A stretch of DNA of 64,000 nt, taken from NCBI GenBank assembly GCA_949592205.1, contig CATIUR010000001.1, positions 43,665,001 to 43,729,000 on the forward strand, written 5' to 3'. Shown one piece after another: positions 11,496-22,094 of the stretch (within the stretch, counting starts at the first letter, position 1; every line of letters starts with the position of its first letter). The notes under the pieces were generated by a model. It was not told where the DNA came from. It did not search any database and was given only the letters and a program-made list of their open reading frames with translations. A program made the position numbers and the translations under genes. The DNA comes from Helichrysum umbraculigerum. Taxonomy: Eukaryota > Streptophyta > Magnoliopsida > Asterales > Asteraceae.

Positions 11496-13149
11496 TGTGA
11501 CACCCGAAGAATTAGGACTTGTATCAGTGCCTAATCACTTCGTTAATACATGTAATTAGTTCTATGTTAGGCTAATTGTGTATCAATATATATATTTGGT
11601 GAAATATATACACGTACGCGATTTGTTTAAATCATGCAATTTTACATCGGATAGATTCCGATACATATTAATACGAACGTTGGTGAACACATTTTATTTA
11701 AATAATACGAAATTATTTAATAACGCTATTGTTTCCTAAATATTATTTTGATAATATTTCATATGTAGTTCGTAACATGTAAAATGCTCAGAAACGACCA
11801 AAAATGCGCAAAACGCGATCGACAAATGAAATAAACTTAAGTTATATTTTTATAACCCACTAGTAAGTATTTTGATTAAGTACTTCAGTTAAATATATTG
11901 CGAATACACGATAACAATTTTAACGTTTAAAAACGTTACTCGATTAGTTAAGACGCAAAATAACGCGCAAATCGAGAACGACAACGTAACGAAACATTTT
12001 ATAAGATGCTTACTAAGTATTTTAGGTAGTACTTCAATCGAAAAATATACAAGATTATATCGTTCACAAAACGCGTATAATAAACATTTAACGTCTAATT
12101 AAAACGTAAAACGACCGGGTAAACAAACACCGCATTTAACGTAAGTTTGAGGAAACAATTTAAACATCAGTTGGGGGTGGGACCCATCCGATTTCTGCTG
12201 AAATCTTCAAGATTTTGGAATGCCATGCTTGTGTTGACTACAAGATAACCAAAAACACTCCTCACCTCATTAAACCACTCTACACTCAATCTCTCCCACT
12301 CACCTCTCTCTTCACTCCCTCCCCTCTCCTTAAATTCGGCCAGCAGCAGCAGAAAAAGGCCACCATAATCCACCAAAAACAGCCCCTAAAACCTCCTCTA
12401 AGTGCAAGACGGTTTGGAGCAAAAACGTCCACCGCAACGAGCTCTACCTTTCTATCTTTTCGGTTTCTCCATACACTTTGTAAGGATCTCATCACTTCAT
12501 TAAAATGCTTATATCTTGTTTATTAGCATGTTAGTATGTTTATATAACTAGATTATGTCCAAATAATAACTTAAAACACGTTTTTCATAAACATATATAA
12601 ATGACAGATTCTGTCCCAGAAAAATCAGTGAACAAAAACGTCCATATCTTGAGTTATAGGAAGAATTAGACAACGAAACACATACCAAAATCTCCGTTGG
12701 ATGTCCTCTACAAAAAGTTCTTCTTTGACCATTTCCAGAAATCTACGTATTTTTGTGTAGAGTTCAATCTTTGGGCTGTAGCTGTTCTTGGACCTAATCC
12801 GACCATTGTTCATTTCCATTTTTGTTAAAAATAGTAAACGAACATATAAATGTATCATAAAGTGCAGAATTGGACTAGGTTCATAGGTGGTTATGCTTGA
12901 TTTTTGTTGAGACATAGATCGTCTCGAAAAGTGGTGAAATTGGGAGTTGAATCGATGTTAAAATCTGGAAAACATAAACTCTAGGGGCTGTTTTTGTAAT
13001 TTGGTGAAAGTGACCCTTCGGGGCAACCATAAAACGTAACGACAATTTTCTAAAACTTATTTAACATATTTAAGACTTCTCTAAAAGTTTCGAGTCAAAC
13101 CGAACACGTTTGACCAAGTCAACAAAAACGAACACTTAAACGAAATCGG

Positions 13150-13260
13150 AAATCACGCCTGCGACAATACCCCATCGTCACATGAACAGTGTCCGAGAAT
13201 ACCCCATTGTCGCATGAACAGTGTCCAAGAATACCCCATTGTCGCATACCTTATTGTCGG
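13150..13260 (+). repeat. short repeats with ATTGTCGCATGAACAGTGTCC
   Basis: Three degenerate units of about 33-36 bp combine ACCCCATTGTCGCATGAACAG-like words. They pass into the 57-bp array, which looks derived from the same word (ATTGTC, then CGCATGAACAG versus CTCATGAATAG). Confidence 0.7.
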
Positions 13261-13399
13261 AATCGATTATCGGATAATTGATTATTTTCACGATTGTCGC
13301 ATGAAACCACATTGTCGTAATAACTATTGTTGTATTAAACCCGATTGTCGCAGCATCATTGTCGCAAAAACTAATACTTTCATACTTGAAACCGTCTCA

Positions 13400-13620
13400 A
13401 AAATCGCTATTGTCTCATGAATAGTGATCGCTATTGTCTCATGAATAGTAAATCCCGACAATCTTATTCTCATGAATAGTGATCGCTATTGTCTCATGAA
13501 TAGTAAATCCCGACAATCTTATTGTCTCATGAATAGTGATCGCTATTGTCTCATGAATAGTAAATCCCGACAATCTTATTGTCTCATGAATAGTGATCGC
13601 TATTGTCTCATGAATAGTAA
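13400..13620 (+). repeat. 57-bp tandem array (3' LTR copy)
   Basis: TCTCATGAATAGT begins at 13413, 13437, 13468, 13492, 13525, 13549, 13582 and 13606, alternating 24 bp and 33 bp (one interval is 31 after a 2-bp loss). It is the counterpart of 1-171. Confidence 0.92.
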
Positions 13621-14005
13621 TTCAACACTAACTTTGCATAACCGACTTTTCAACAGACAATATCATGATATACTTGATTTAACGTCAATACAATATTTGG
13701 AATAACTCGGAAACATATGACACATATACTATTGTAAATATACAATGAGACCAACATAATAATAATGCTTTTAATAATCATTATTACAAAACTCACCAAT
13801 GGGCCGTACATGTTTTCAAAATACAAACAAACAACCAAATCCTTTGAACATTACTAGTTGAATGAACAACTAGCATAGATGGTCTGTTGAGACGTCTACA
13901 CATATTTATAACCTTGCGCGTTTTGAACGCCCGGCAGGTTACAGTCTTTGGACACCACTACTTATACTACTTCATACTTGCTTCGTTGCAACATATCAGA
14001 CTCAG

Positions 14006-14500
14006 GTGAGTCTCATAGCCCCTCATTTTACTGTTTTTATCCAGGGGTGGGAATACATGCTCAGTTTTATTTACATGTGAACACAAGTACAAAACTCGAT
14101 GTATTGACTGCATGAGTTATTTTTACTAATCATGAAGCCCTCCACATCATAGTTTGTTAGTATGGATTTAGCGTGAATGTTAGTGTATGGTACCATTTGG
14201 GATTGACAGTCCCTATCCGGGGTAGTCGCGCTACCACGACTGCTGGTCAAACGGACACATTAGCATTTGTTCATAACGAGTGTAGATTAGGCACTCGTAG
14301 GAGGCAACCTCAATCGGGCACTTGATTGTGATCCCGACACCTCAGTTAAGCTCAAACTATGAGCTCATGGCAGTAATATACACATTTATTTGATTGATTT
14401 CAAATCACTATACTAAATCTTGTGGTTCATACATTATTATTTCATCATTACACCTGTGAGCTCACCAGCTTTTAGCTGACCTTTTAGCATGTATTCTCAG
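14006..14500 (+). other. candidate leader intron, 3' LTR copy
   Basis: The donor is CAG/GTGAGT at 14003-14011, the hairpin CAGCT-TTT-AGCTG is at 14466-14478, CTGAC is at 14476-14480, and the acceptor ends at 14500. Its length (495 bp) equals that of the 5' LTR copy. Confidence 0.45.
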
Positions 14501-14791
14501 GTACTCAGCAGTAGTAGGACTGCTCAGGATATTATGTAGCTCGAGTCGCATACAGATACCAGGAGATTCCCCTGCATTTCTATATTTTGTAAATTAGATA
14601 TGCCTTAGAATCTCTAAACATTAATTACGAGCTTTTGTAAACATTACAACTTTGTAAAACATTTACATTATATTAATGTAACTTGTAAATGACGCATATA
14701 GAGTCGTTCATTATATATCTTTGTGCTTGATTACCTTGATTAGTCGCACCCGATGTATGCTTCCGCTAATCATGAATTTGGTGGTGCGACA

Positions 14792-15526
14792 CAATGCTTA
14801 AATTTTTTAGTGATCACAAGTATTCGGTTATTTAATTCGGTTATTTTACGCATGTTGCATGAGTTGTATTATAATTCGGTAAAAGTCCTCATCACACATG
14901 GTTCGTTAACTACAAAGGCGTGAGTACTAGAGAATAGATCTATTTTGGGAATGACACCCCCGTCCGGGTTGCTTGCTACAACCACGTCAAACGGGCGCTT
15001 TAGTATTTGTCATAACGGTGTTTCGGATAAGGCACCTCCGGGAGGCAGAATTCGTGTTAGGCTTCGAACCGTGGGCTCATGGCAGATCGGAAACAATTTA
15101 TTTGTTTATTTTAATTGCTTGATTGCAATTCACTGAATAAATCTTGTGCATCATAACATGTTTTACTATTAAACCTGTGAGATTCACCAACCTTTTGGTT
15201 GACCCTTTTAGTGTTGTATTCTCAAGTGCTCAGCAACAATAGGGTTGCCCACAGGATATGCTAGCTAGCTCGAGTCGCATGCATTATACACACATGGAGA
15301 TTTCCTTACATTATCTTTTTGTAATATGGTTATGTATTAGAGTCTTCAGGATCTTAATATGCGAACTCGCCAATGATGTAAACTTGTAACTTAAACAATG
15401 TAACTACTTTTGTAATATTTACAAAACGTCTCATATAGAGTCGTTTGCTTTACCTTTGTGATTGAATACATAATTAGTCACGCCCAATGATTGCTTCCGC
15501 TAAACAGTGAAATCGGGGGTGCGACA
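14792..15526 (+). mobile_element. 3' part of an older Tekay-like LTR (target of element 1)
   Basis: From CAATGCTTA onward the sequence aligns with 31197-31973 (CCGTCCGGGTTGCT, TCAAACGGGC, ACCTGTGAGATTCACC, GCTTCCGC, GGGGTGCGACA). It begins exactly where element 1 ends, so element 1 interrupted it. The left part is outside the window. Its branch-site hairpin is CAACC-TTTT-GGTTG (15188-15201). Confidence 0.88.
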
Positions 15527-16163
15527 GATATGGTGAAGTGAGATCTCTTTATTTATGGGGTACCCGAGATTCTTCTTGAATCATCATGTCTAATGTCTTT
15601 TCACGACGCTCATTCGGGGTTTTTATTACCTCGATCTGACCATCTTAACTCCTTGCTCCCTTTCATTTTCCGAGGATTTTTCGTTGGTATCAATTATTCA
15701 ATCGGAGCATTAGCAGCTGTTATAAGTGACCTCGTCAGTTTATCTTGGTCATTAAACATATGTGGAAATTGTTAAATCGGATTTATCATTTGAACTTTCA
15801 AGTTTATAATCTTTATTGTGAGGATCAATTGATAGCTCATTCAATTACAGCTGCTTATCCTCCCCCTCAACACATATTTTAAAATTTCTTAAAGTCCCAT
15901 CGTTGCCCGTTGTGGTGGATCAATTGAAAATGCACACACCCAAAACCTCTAGATGGGAAACTTATTGTTAGTAATCATACAATGAGGAGGAATCACAAAC
16001 TTGTAGGCTTGATGCAAATTCATATTTATTGCAAGTCAATATCATGACCCCATAAAATAAGTTTGCTTTTGCTCTCATCATAATCGTTGTTTTACAATTG
16101 AAAACACTTACTATGCAATCTAAAACCAAACTGTCCTATAATAAATGTCTCATTGGTGACTGA
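15527..16163. other. intergenic sequence, no recognised gene
   Basis: This is unique-looking sequence between the older LTR tail and element 2. An open stretch at 15593-15775 (60 codons) has no motif I recognise. The DNA continues, after removal of element 2, at 28650. Confidence 0.5.
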
Positions 16164-16168
16164 CACAC
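16164..16168. repeat. target-site duplication CACAC (left)
   Basis: It is identical to 28645-28649 and directly flanks the two outer LTR ends, proving that element 2 is one insertion. Confidence 0.92.
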
Positions 16169-16529
16169 TGATAACACGTAAAAAGTCATGTTTTTACATA
16201 CGTTATCTTCCACATTTTAGGCACAAAGTTAACAAAAACATACTTAAAAGGACATTATTCATAAAGTTTTGTTAACTAAGTAAAAACGGAGTCGATGTTT
16301 GTAAAATCACTAAAAATGGCATGAAAAATGTAAGAAACAGGGCAAAACTGCTTCACCGTACCTCCGTTCATTCATTTTAATGCATCTTGAGCTACACACC
16401 GAGTTAGGACCTCTAACTTATGTCATTTTCTTTGTTAGGAAATTACGAAACCGTGAGCGCGAGAATCACTCAAAACGGATAAACGACGAAGAAGTTTGCC
16501 AAATCGAAGAAACGGAGAACCAACGGACC

Positions 16530-16724
16530 GAATACGGCTGAACACAGACCGTATACGGCTAAGCCAGACCGTATACGGATGGACACAGACCGTATACGGC
16601 CTGTGCAGACCGTATACGGCCTGTGCTCAGCCGTATACGGGCCAGCTCAGCCGTATTCACACTATGCACAGCCGTATACGGCCCAGTTCAGCCGTATTCA
16701 CCCTAGCTCAGCCGTATCGTGCGT
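16530..16724 (+). repeat. CGTATACGG palindrome array, 10 units
   Basis: Cores lie at 16530, 16551, 16571, 16592, 16612, 16633, 16653, 16674, 16694 and 16714, a mean step of 20.4 bp. Linker pairs such as CTGTGCAGAC and CTGTGCTCAG alternate. More half-sites (GATACGGTTGTGCG) continue toward the TATA box. Confidence 0.93.
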
Positions 16725-16818
16725 TTGGGTGATAAAAATCAGGTTTTTATTCGCCTTTGCGATACGGTTGTGCGTTTCATGGTTAGGATACGGTCTACGG
16801 ATACGGCTGTGCGAATTC

Positions 16819-16826
16819 TATAAATA
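16819..16826 (+). promoter_or_regulatory. LTR TATA box (5' LTR of element 2)
   Basis: TATAAATA lies about 100 bp after the palindrome array and just before the pyrimidine-rich leader. The copy in the 3' LTR is at 26789-26796. Confidence 0.8.
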
Positions 16827-18073
16827 CAAGCTTCAAGTCTCATTTCTCATCATCCATCAATCCACCAACATCTCTCATCACTTCACACACACTTTATTCT
16901 TCGTTTTTACATTTTTATACGTTTACTCTAGGTTAGTTTAGTTAGATAGTTTCTCTCTCTAGAGTTTTCTCTCTCTAGAGAGAGATAGATAGTTAGTTGG
17001 TTAGCAGTAGAGAGAGAAGGAAGCTGGTATTGTAATCACGGTGTAATAAGAGCATTCTTGGTGCAAGACTCTGCCTTTCTTTTCAGTCGTTACGCTATTC
17101 AATTTACTGGTGATATCTATCTTTTCATACTTATACTATGTCCGAATTATTTTTGCCTGCTTGTATGATGTATGTTACTGTTATTGCCATGCTTATTGAA
17201 TAGTGTGCTGTTGCGGTTGTTGAAATGTAGATAATTAGACGTAGGGATGATGTTGAATTAATCTTTAAAACCATATAATTGGGAATTGTTATATTTGTTA
17301 TGTCTAAAACTTATCATGCATCTAGATTTAGTTATGGATCACCCTTTCCAGTCCTTCGCGTGACTGCTACTTTAGGCTTAGAACTTGATCACCTCTAGGT
17401 ACAGTAGGAAGTTATCTGTGTTATAGTACGAAGCCGTGTCTGTCACTATAAATCGGCTGAAGTACTGGGTATAGCTTTGGAAATACCACTGGTGGAGTAC
17501 AACGTGGAAGCCCCGGAAAAAGCCGTATGTGCCAACACTGTGGATTACCTAGAGACCCTAGAATATGGCCTAGGAACCAATATAGCCGTGGAAATGTTAC
17601 AGTACACCGTCTATCCACCCCTGGAACTGAAGCTATTGAAACATTTCAACATAGTACACCGTACCTGTACCTAGGGATAAAAAGCTACAACAAATCCCTG
17701 GTTACGAGGATCTGTGGAACTGTCTAAGTGTAGTACATCGTGAACGGTGCCTAGTGTGGTACGCTGTGGAATGAGTATGCATTGTACACCGTTGATGTTC
17801 CTAGGGCTGAATGACTGATTGCAAAGGAGAGTCTAGATCATGACAGAAGTAATTGAACTAATCAAACGTAAGGAATGAGTCTAGAGATGAAAGTCAAGCC
17901 CAGCAGTGGTTCAGGATTCTTAAAACCCCTAGACTCTACAAAACTGATAGTTTAGAATAAACAAAATAATAATCTGAGCATATTTAGGAGATGGCATTTA
18001 CATTTAGGTGTTAAGAACGGTCAGAATTACCGGTATGGCAGTCTGTTACCTTATTCCTGCACCCCTCGAGGGT

Positions 18074-18181
18074 CACTTGTCCACAAAGACAGTGTGGGGG
18101 GGTTGAGCAGCCTGTTCTGATCAGAATCACGATAGCCTAGGTCTCGTGACATACTAATTCTGGTAAATAACTAGAATTAGT
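18074..18181 (+). other. two conserved hairpins in LTR
   Basis: Hairpin A (18074-18094) pairs CAC-TGTC with GACA-GTG around CACAAA. Hairpin B (18153-18181) pairs ACTAATTCT with AGAATTAGT, 9 bp. The block between them (GATCAGAATCACGATAGCC) is conserved in all Athila-like LTRs here. Confidence 0.75.
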
Positions 18182-18680
18182 AGGGTCCTAGTGTTTACAC
18201 CCGTAATGCACTTGTCTATTAACTAAAAATGTCCCCAATTATCTTTATAATAAGCATCATCCCAACAACTGATTATCGAAGTTTCAATCGCCGCAATTCT
18301 CTATCTGTCTACCTAGCTACCGATTCTTCTCTATCTTTATTTTTCTGCATTTAGTTAATTAATTAATTAGAAAACTAAAAACACCAAAACCTACCTACTT
18401 GCACAAACCCTATCCTAAAAGCGAACTCTATCTTTGGCATCGCTTCGTTTCAATTCGCTCCGATTTAAGAACGACCTTGAGTTATACTTACTGCTTACTC
18501 ACCCTGTGTAGTAGGTATTATTTATAAGTTGAGCCCCAGCTCTTTATAAATTTAAAACTTAACCACCGACGCCGCCCTGATCTGTCCGGTCTCTGGTCCT
18601 CCGACGACAAGGACGGTCCTCCTTCCCCTTAAAAGGCAGGAGGGCTTCTTGAGCCGACGTTTCGGGGCGCGTCAAGTTTT

Positions 18681-18698
18681 TGGCGCCGCTGCCGGGGA
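18681..18698 (+). other. primer binding site (tRNA-Asp type)
   Basis: TGGCGCCGCTGCCGGGGA, six bases after the LTR end, is one substitution from the TGGCGCCGTTGCCGGGGA site used by plant Athila/Tat elements. The same site in variant form is at 59287 for element 3. Confidence 0.9.
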
Positions 18699-18828
18699 TC
18701 GTAGAGCGTTACGATTCTGAAGTCGCCTTAGGTAAAATAAGCCTTTAGGAGATCCTTTTCGTATAGGTTGTCTTCAACTTATCTGAAAGTTACTTTCTTT
18801 AGAATAAATTAGCTTAATTTAGAATAAA

Positions 18829-20037
18829 ATGAAAAATCCAAAAATATCTTTCTATGACTCGCCGCCTTCCTATCCCATTTCTCCATTCGCCAGCAAAACG
18901 ACTAAAGAAATGACGACTATGGACGATGCTGAGTTCTTCAACCACTTGGAACAAAAGTTGAAATCCGACTTTCACTCATCACCGGAAGAAGCCTCCGCTG
19001 GACCAGACGACGATTCTAGAACCTTAGGGAAACTCTTAGATCTTGACTTAGGAATCCATAAATCTCAACAGAAGATCTCAACTTCTGCTTCTAGCATTCC
19101 AAGCTATCAGGTTTTGCCTACGCCTGAGATTAAACATTCCTTAGAAAATATTCATAGATTCCCTGATTTTGTCGATAATTTTCATGGAAACCCTCAACCC
19201 TTTCATTCTTCATCCAATAAAGAACGAATCCCCATAAGGAATGAGGATATTCATGAACATCTTCCAAAATCACCAATTTTTGTATACCTCGTACCGGAAC
19301 CTTCGTACACCATTTATCGTGTTGTAGATAAGGAAATACCAAAAGATTCAGATGGTGATGAAATCCGATACGTTGGTTACTCTTTTGATCCTGGTAATAG
19401 ATTGGATGTATGTAAAGCATTTGCCTTACACTTAAATACGTCTGATTTTCCTTACTCAGTCGAGCAAAGAGAAACCATCTTAAGGATAGACATACTCGTA
19501 GGTATTCTCCACTGTCTTCCGACCCAAAAGGAAGATGGTATCTTCACACGATATCGAGAGCAAGAGGGAAAGCTTTTATCAGAAATAGATCGCCTCATGG
19601 ATCTATTTGCTTGCACCAATTATCAACCGGTTTCTCAAACCATGATTAATCGTTATGTTGCAGCTATGATAAAAGAGCTTGAGCTATTAACTTCTAAAGA
19701 TCCCGCGATCACTCTCGTCATTTCTGGACAAATTCCATTTTTCGTAGATCCTGCCGCCTATATAATCGCCAAGTTGCAAGAAATATTTCCTGGAGCAGAC
19801 AACAACAAGATAGAAGCCGCTTTCTTTGCTGAAAGAAAAGATATCCACGTTAAACTCGCTTCGTTGTTCGATCAATCCAAATTCCCTTTCACCGTTTCTC
19901 AAAGATCTCTAATTTTGGATATTACCGTTGCAGTGCAAACTACAAATGGTAATCCCGACTCAAAAGAGGAACTTAGGTTTCAGAGAATTTTAGGAAATCT
20001 TTTACACGACCTTAATAATATAGACCGCGGTATATGA
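18829..20037 (+). CDS. protein X of element 2 (unknown, 402 aa)
   Basis: This is the first ORF after the primer site, where gag-pol would normally lie. It has no capsid, zinc-knuckle, protease, RT or integrase motif. The N-terminal 150 residues are Ser/Pro-rich and low in pattern. Two copies of a helical-looking repeat follow, with cores FPYSVEQ (residues 207-213) and FPFTVSQ (352-358), each followed by I/L-rich spacing and an N-P-D or K-E-D turn. These match cores 2 and 3 of the C-terminal half of the element 3 polyprotein with the same spacing (about 145 versus 142 residues). The first ATG is used; upstream is leader. The frame ends in TGA and reads on in the same frame to 20265. Function unknown; probably a retained retrotransposon accessory domain. 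Confidence 0.8.
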   Translation: MKNPKISFYDSPPSYPISPFASKTTKEMTTMDDAEFFNHLEQKLKSDFHSSPEEASAGPDDDSRTLGKLLDLDLGIHKSQQKISTSASSIPSYQVLPTPEIKHSLENIHRFPDFVDNFHGNPQPFHSSSNKERIPIRNEDIHEHLPKSPIFVYLVPEPSYTIYRVVDKEIPKDSDGDEIRYVGYSFDPGNRLDVCKAFALHLNTSDFPYSVEQRETILRIDILVGILHCLPTQKEDGIFTRYREQEGKLLSEIDRLMDLFACTNYQPVSQTMINRYVAAMIKELELLTSKDPAITLVISGQIPFFVDPAAYIIAKLQEIFPGADNNKIEAAFFAERKDIHVKLASLFDQSKFPFTVSQRSLILDITVAVQTTNGNPDSKEELRFQRILGNLLHDLNNIDRGI

Positions 20038-20265
20038 ATGGGAATTTCAAGTAAAAAGAAAGTTAGAAAGGAATTTAATAAGTTTGTTAATAATCTGCTA
20101 GAATTAGGTCGGAAAGAACGTAGGATTCTTAGCGAATTCAAAAATTATTCATCACATCCTGCCGAGCTAGTTGATTATGTCATTAACATATTAAACTGTG
20201 ATTTTATTCCTCGCTATACTTTCCAAGGGAATCAGGATTGCTTCCAAGCAATTCCCCTTAAATAG
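20038..20265 (+). CDS. C-terminal continuation of protein X after an in-frame TGA
   Basis: This 75-codon stretch follows the TGA at 20035-20037 in the same frame. Its end (ILSEF, then a V-I-N-I-L segment and F-I-P-R-Y) parallels the last residues of the element 3 polyprotein (HLESF, I-I-S-R-H-F, I-Y-P-R), so the ancestral protein ran through this stop. It begins with a Lys-rich patch. The most likely reading is a nonsense mutation; stop read-through cannot be excluded. It ends just before the GGGAGGCAACCC stem-loop, as does the element 3 frame. Confidence 0.65.
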   Translation: MGISSKKKVRKEFNKFVNNLLELGRKERRILSEFKNYSSHPAELVDYVINILNCDFIPRYTFQGNQDCFQAIPLK

Positions 20266-20304
20266 ATTTGGAACAATAGTCGAGCTACAGACTTAAACCA
20301 AGCG

Positions 20305-20327
20305 CTTTTTGGGAGGCAACCCAAATT
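20305..20327 (+). other. conserved stem-loop GGGAGGCAACCC
   Basis: TTTGGGAGGCAACCCAAA pairs TTTGGG with CCCAAA. The motif AGCGCTT-nn-TGGGAGGCAACCC follows the X frame here and, twice, at 63709-63786. It is a familiar word downstream of coding regions in Athila/Tat elements. It may act on RNA. Confidence 0.7.
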
Positions 20328-20330
20328 TTT

Positions 20331-22094
20331 AATTAGGTCTTTAAAATAATTTTCTTAGATTAAAAATAAGTTAGTAGTTAAATTTGTTTCTTAAGAAAAA
20401 GTCAAAAAAGCTTTTAAAATCTTTGTCTCCGCAAAATCTGCGCAGTTTCTAAAAACTTGAAAATCTTAAATAAAAATATTTTTAGAAAGTTTTTAAAATT
20501 GTTTGGATTTTTAAAAGGGTCAAGATTTTAAACCAAAAATATCGTTTGTTTTATTAGTTAAGTAAGTTTTCCTTTTCGTATTTAATAATACCAATCTTTT
20601 TGCTACGCGCAGTTTACTACAGGAATTTTAGACTTTTGCTAAAATATTAGGCTTAAGTTTTTAAATTGCCCAAAATACCTAGTAATCACACTTAAAATGT
20701 TATCTAATCACAAATGGTAAAAAGGAGGAAGGTTAAAAAAGGGAAAATGAGTCAAACCAAGTCAAAACAACATAAAAAATTCATTTTTTTCCTTCCCTCT
20801 TCCCCTTGGCCAACGGCACCACAACCCCACCCCAAACCCACCATTTTCCACCATTTTAGCTCAAATCAAGCTTCATCTCTTCATCTCTAGGTTGTTTTTG
20901 AGTCTTTAAACATCATTGCATCTTCATTAAGGTATGATCTAAGCTTAAAATACCAAAATTCTCTAACTTTGTTAACTTAGGGTTTCAAGTTAGTTTTTGA
21001 TGATTTGTGCTTTACATTGAGAAATTGAGCTTTGATTCTTACTTAATGATGATATAAGATGATGTAGGAACTAGCATTACTAGTTAGATTGAAGTAATTT
21101 GATGTTTGACTTTGAAAAGTTGACTTTTCTTTGACTTTTATGGCTAGTTAGTCCACTTTGACCATTCGATGATTAAATTGCTTATGATAAGTTGTTTGTT
21201 GGTTGTTTAATGCTTAATATGATTAGTATAGCTTATTCATTTGCTTCATTTGCGGTTAAATGCGTGTTATGGTCAAGTTAGCAAATTAAAGTAAGCATGA
21301 AACGTTGACTTTTGATTAAACGTCACCATTTTGAAATAAAACTCTTGGTTAAATGATGTTTTGACTTAAGTTGATGCTAATGCCTTGCTTTGATTTGTTA
21401 GTTCAAGTTTACTATGGATTTGGCAAAAGACTAAAGAAAACCTTATTTTGGTAAAGTTGACTTAAAAAAGTCAAAACGGCTTAATTTTTAGTAATCTAAT
21501 GACCATTCTAGTTTATAAGAATCAAGATTGTGTTGCGAAATTGAATCTTTGAGAGTATATGGCAAGTCTTGAATTAATGCTACATTTTCCTTAAAACAAC
21601 TACTTTTAAAAATTCTAAGGTAGCAAAAATGCCATGATCACTTTAAAAGATCCAATCTAACAACACGATTGTCAACTAAGGAAGCTTTGTTGCATTACTT
21701 GCATGATATGGTTAAAAATGCTAAATACTTGCTTAAATAATCATGATAGTTTGCATTAGTATGCGGTAATAGGTTATGCTTGCCATGATAAGGTAATTAC
21801 ATGATTGAGACTTAAATCTATATCATACATGCTTATGATGGTTAAGTAGTCTTTTGACTTGTCTTCTAGAAATCATTAAAGACCTAATAGCCTATTATTG
21901 TAAACCAAAGTTTCTTGTGATGGTTGGAAGTTGAGTTTGGTAGTATTACTAGTTATTACAGGTTTTTGGGACTGCTCATATTCTAAAGCCCACATTTCAA
22001 ATTTTTGTTAAAAAAATCTAGAATATGAACTATTCCATAAACTTGTGATTATTCTTGGTAATTCACTATGTTCTTGTTTTTCTCTTATTTACAG
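20331..22094 (+). promoter_or_regulatory. spacer with likely internal promoter, 5' UTR and intron for the ORF1-like gene
   Basis: This 1.76-kb stretch has no ORF. Around 20750-20930 it looks like a plant promoter and leader: T-rich, then CACCACAACCCCACC, then TCAAGCTTCATCTCTTCATCTC. A donor AAG/GTATGATC lies at 20931/20932, and the acceptor CTTATTTACAG ends at 22094, one base before an ATG. The span between (1163 bp) is AT/T-rich like a plant intron. This suggests the downstream ORF is expressed from its own spliced transcript. Signals only; no transcript evidence. Confidence 0.5.

Larger units (their letters stand above)
11496..14791 (+). mobile_element. 3' LTR of element 1
   Basis: It begins TGTGACACCC and ends GGTGCGACA, 3296 bp. 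Its right 1.3 kb duplicates 1-1313. A CT-rich leader (about 12285-12330) suggests a transcription start upstream. Two repeat arrays (13150-13260 and 13413-13620) and the leader-intron signals follow. After it the sequence continues as a different LTR fragment, so element 1 is inserted in an older LTR. Confidence 0.93.
16169..18674 (+). mobile_element. 5' LTR of Athila-like non-autonomous element 2
   Basis: It begins TGATAACACG and ends GGCGCGTCA (2506 bp), followed by a tRNA-Asp-type primer site. It is nearly identical to 26159-28644, so the insertion is recent. The main difference is one extra 20-bp palindrome unit here. It contains the palindrome array, a TATA box at 16819, a CTCTCTCTAGAG-rich leader, GTACACCGT-like repeats at 17500-17790 and the two conserved hairpins. 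Confidence 0.96.

Noticed and set aside
13400..13620. CRISPR-like array (direct repeats with partial palindromes)
   Set aside because: The DNA is eukaryotic, the repeats sit inside an LTR, the spacers are not unique, and there are no cas genes.
16496..16941. 78- and 120-codon frames, duplicated at 26370-26830
   Set aside because: They read through the palindrome array and TATA box; conservation reflects identical LTRs, not coding.
17421..17727. 65-66-codon frames on both strands, duplicated at 27391-27697
   Set aside because: They lie within the LTR leader. The sequence is conserved because the LTRs are recent copies, and frames are not kept in the other Athila-like LTRs.
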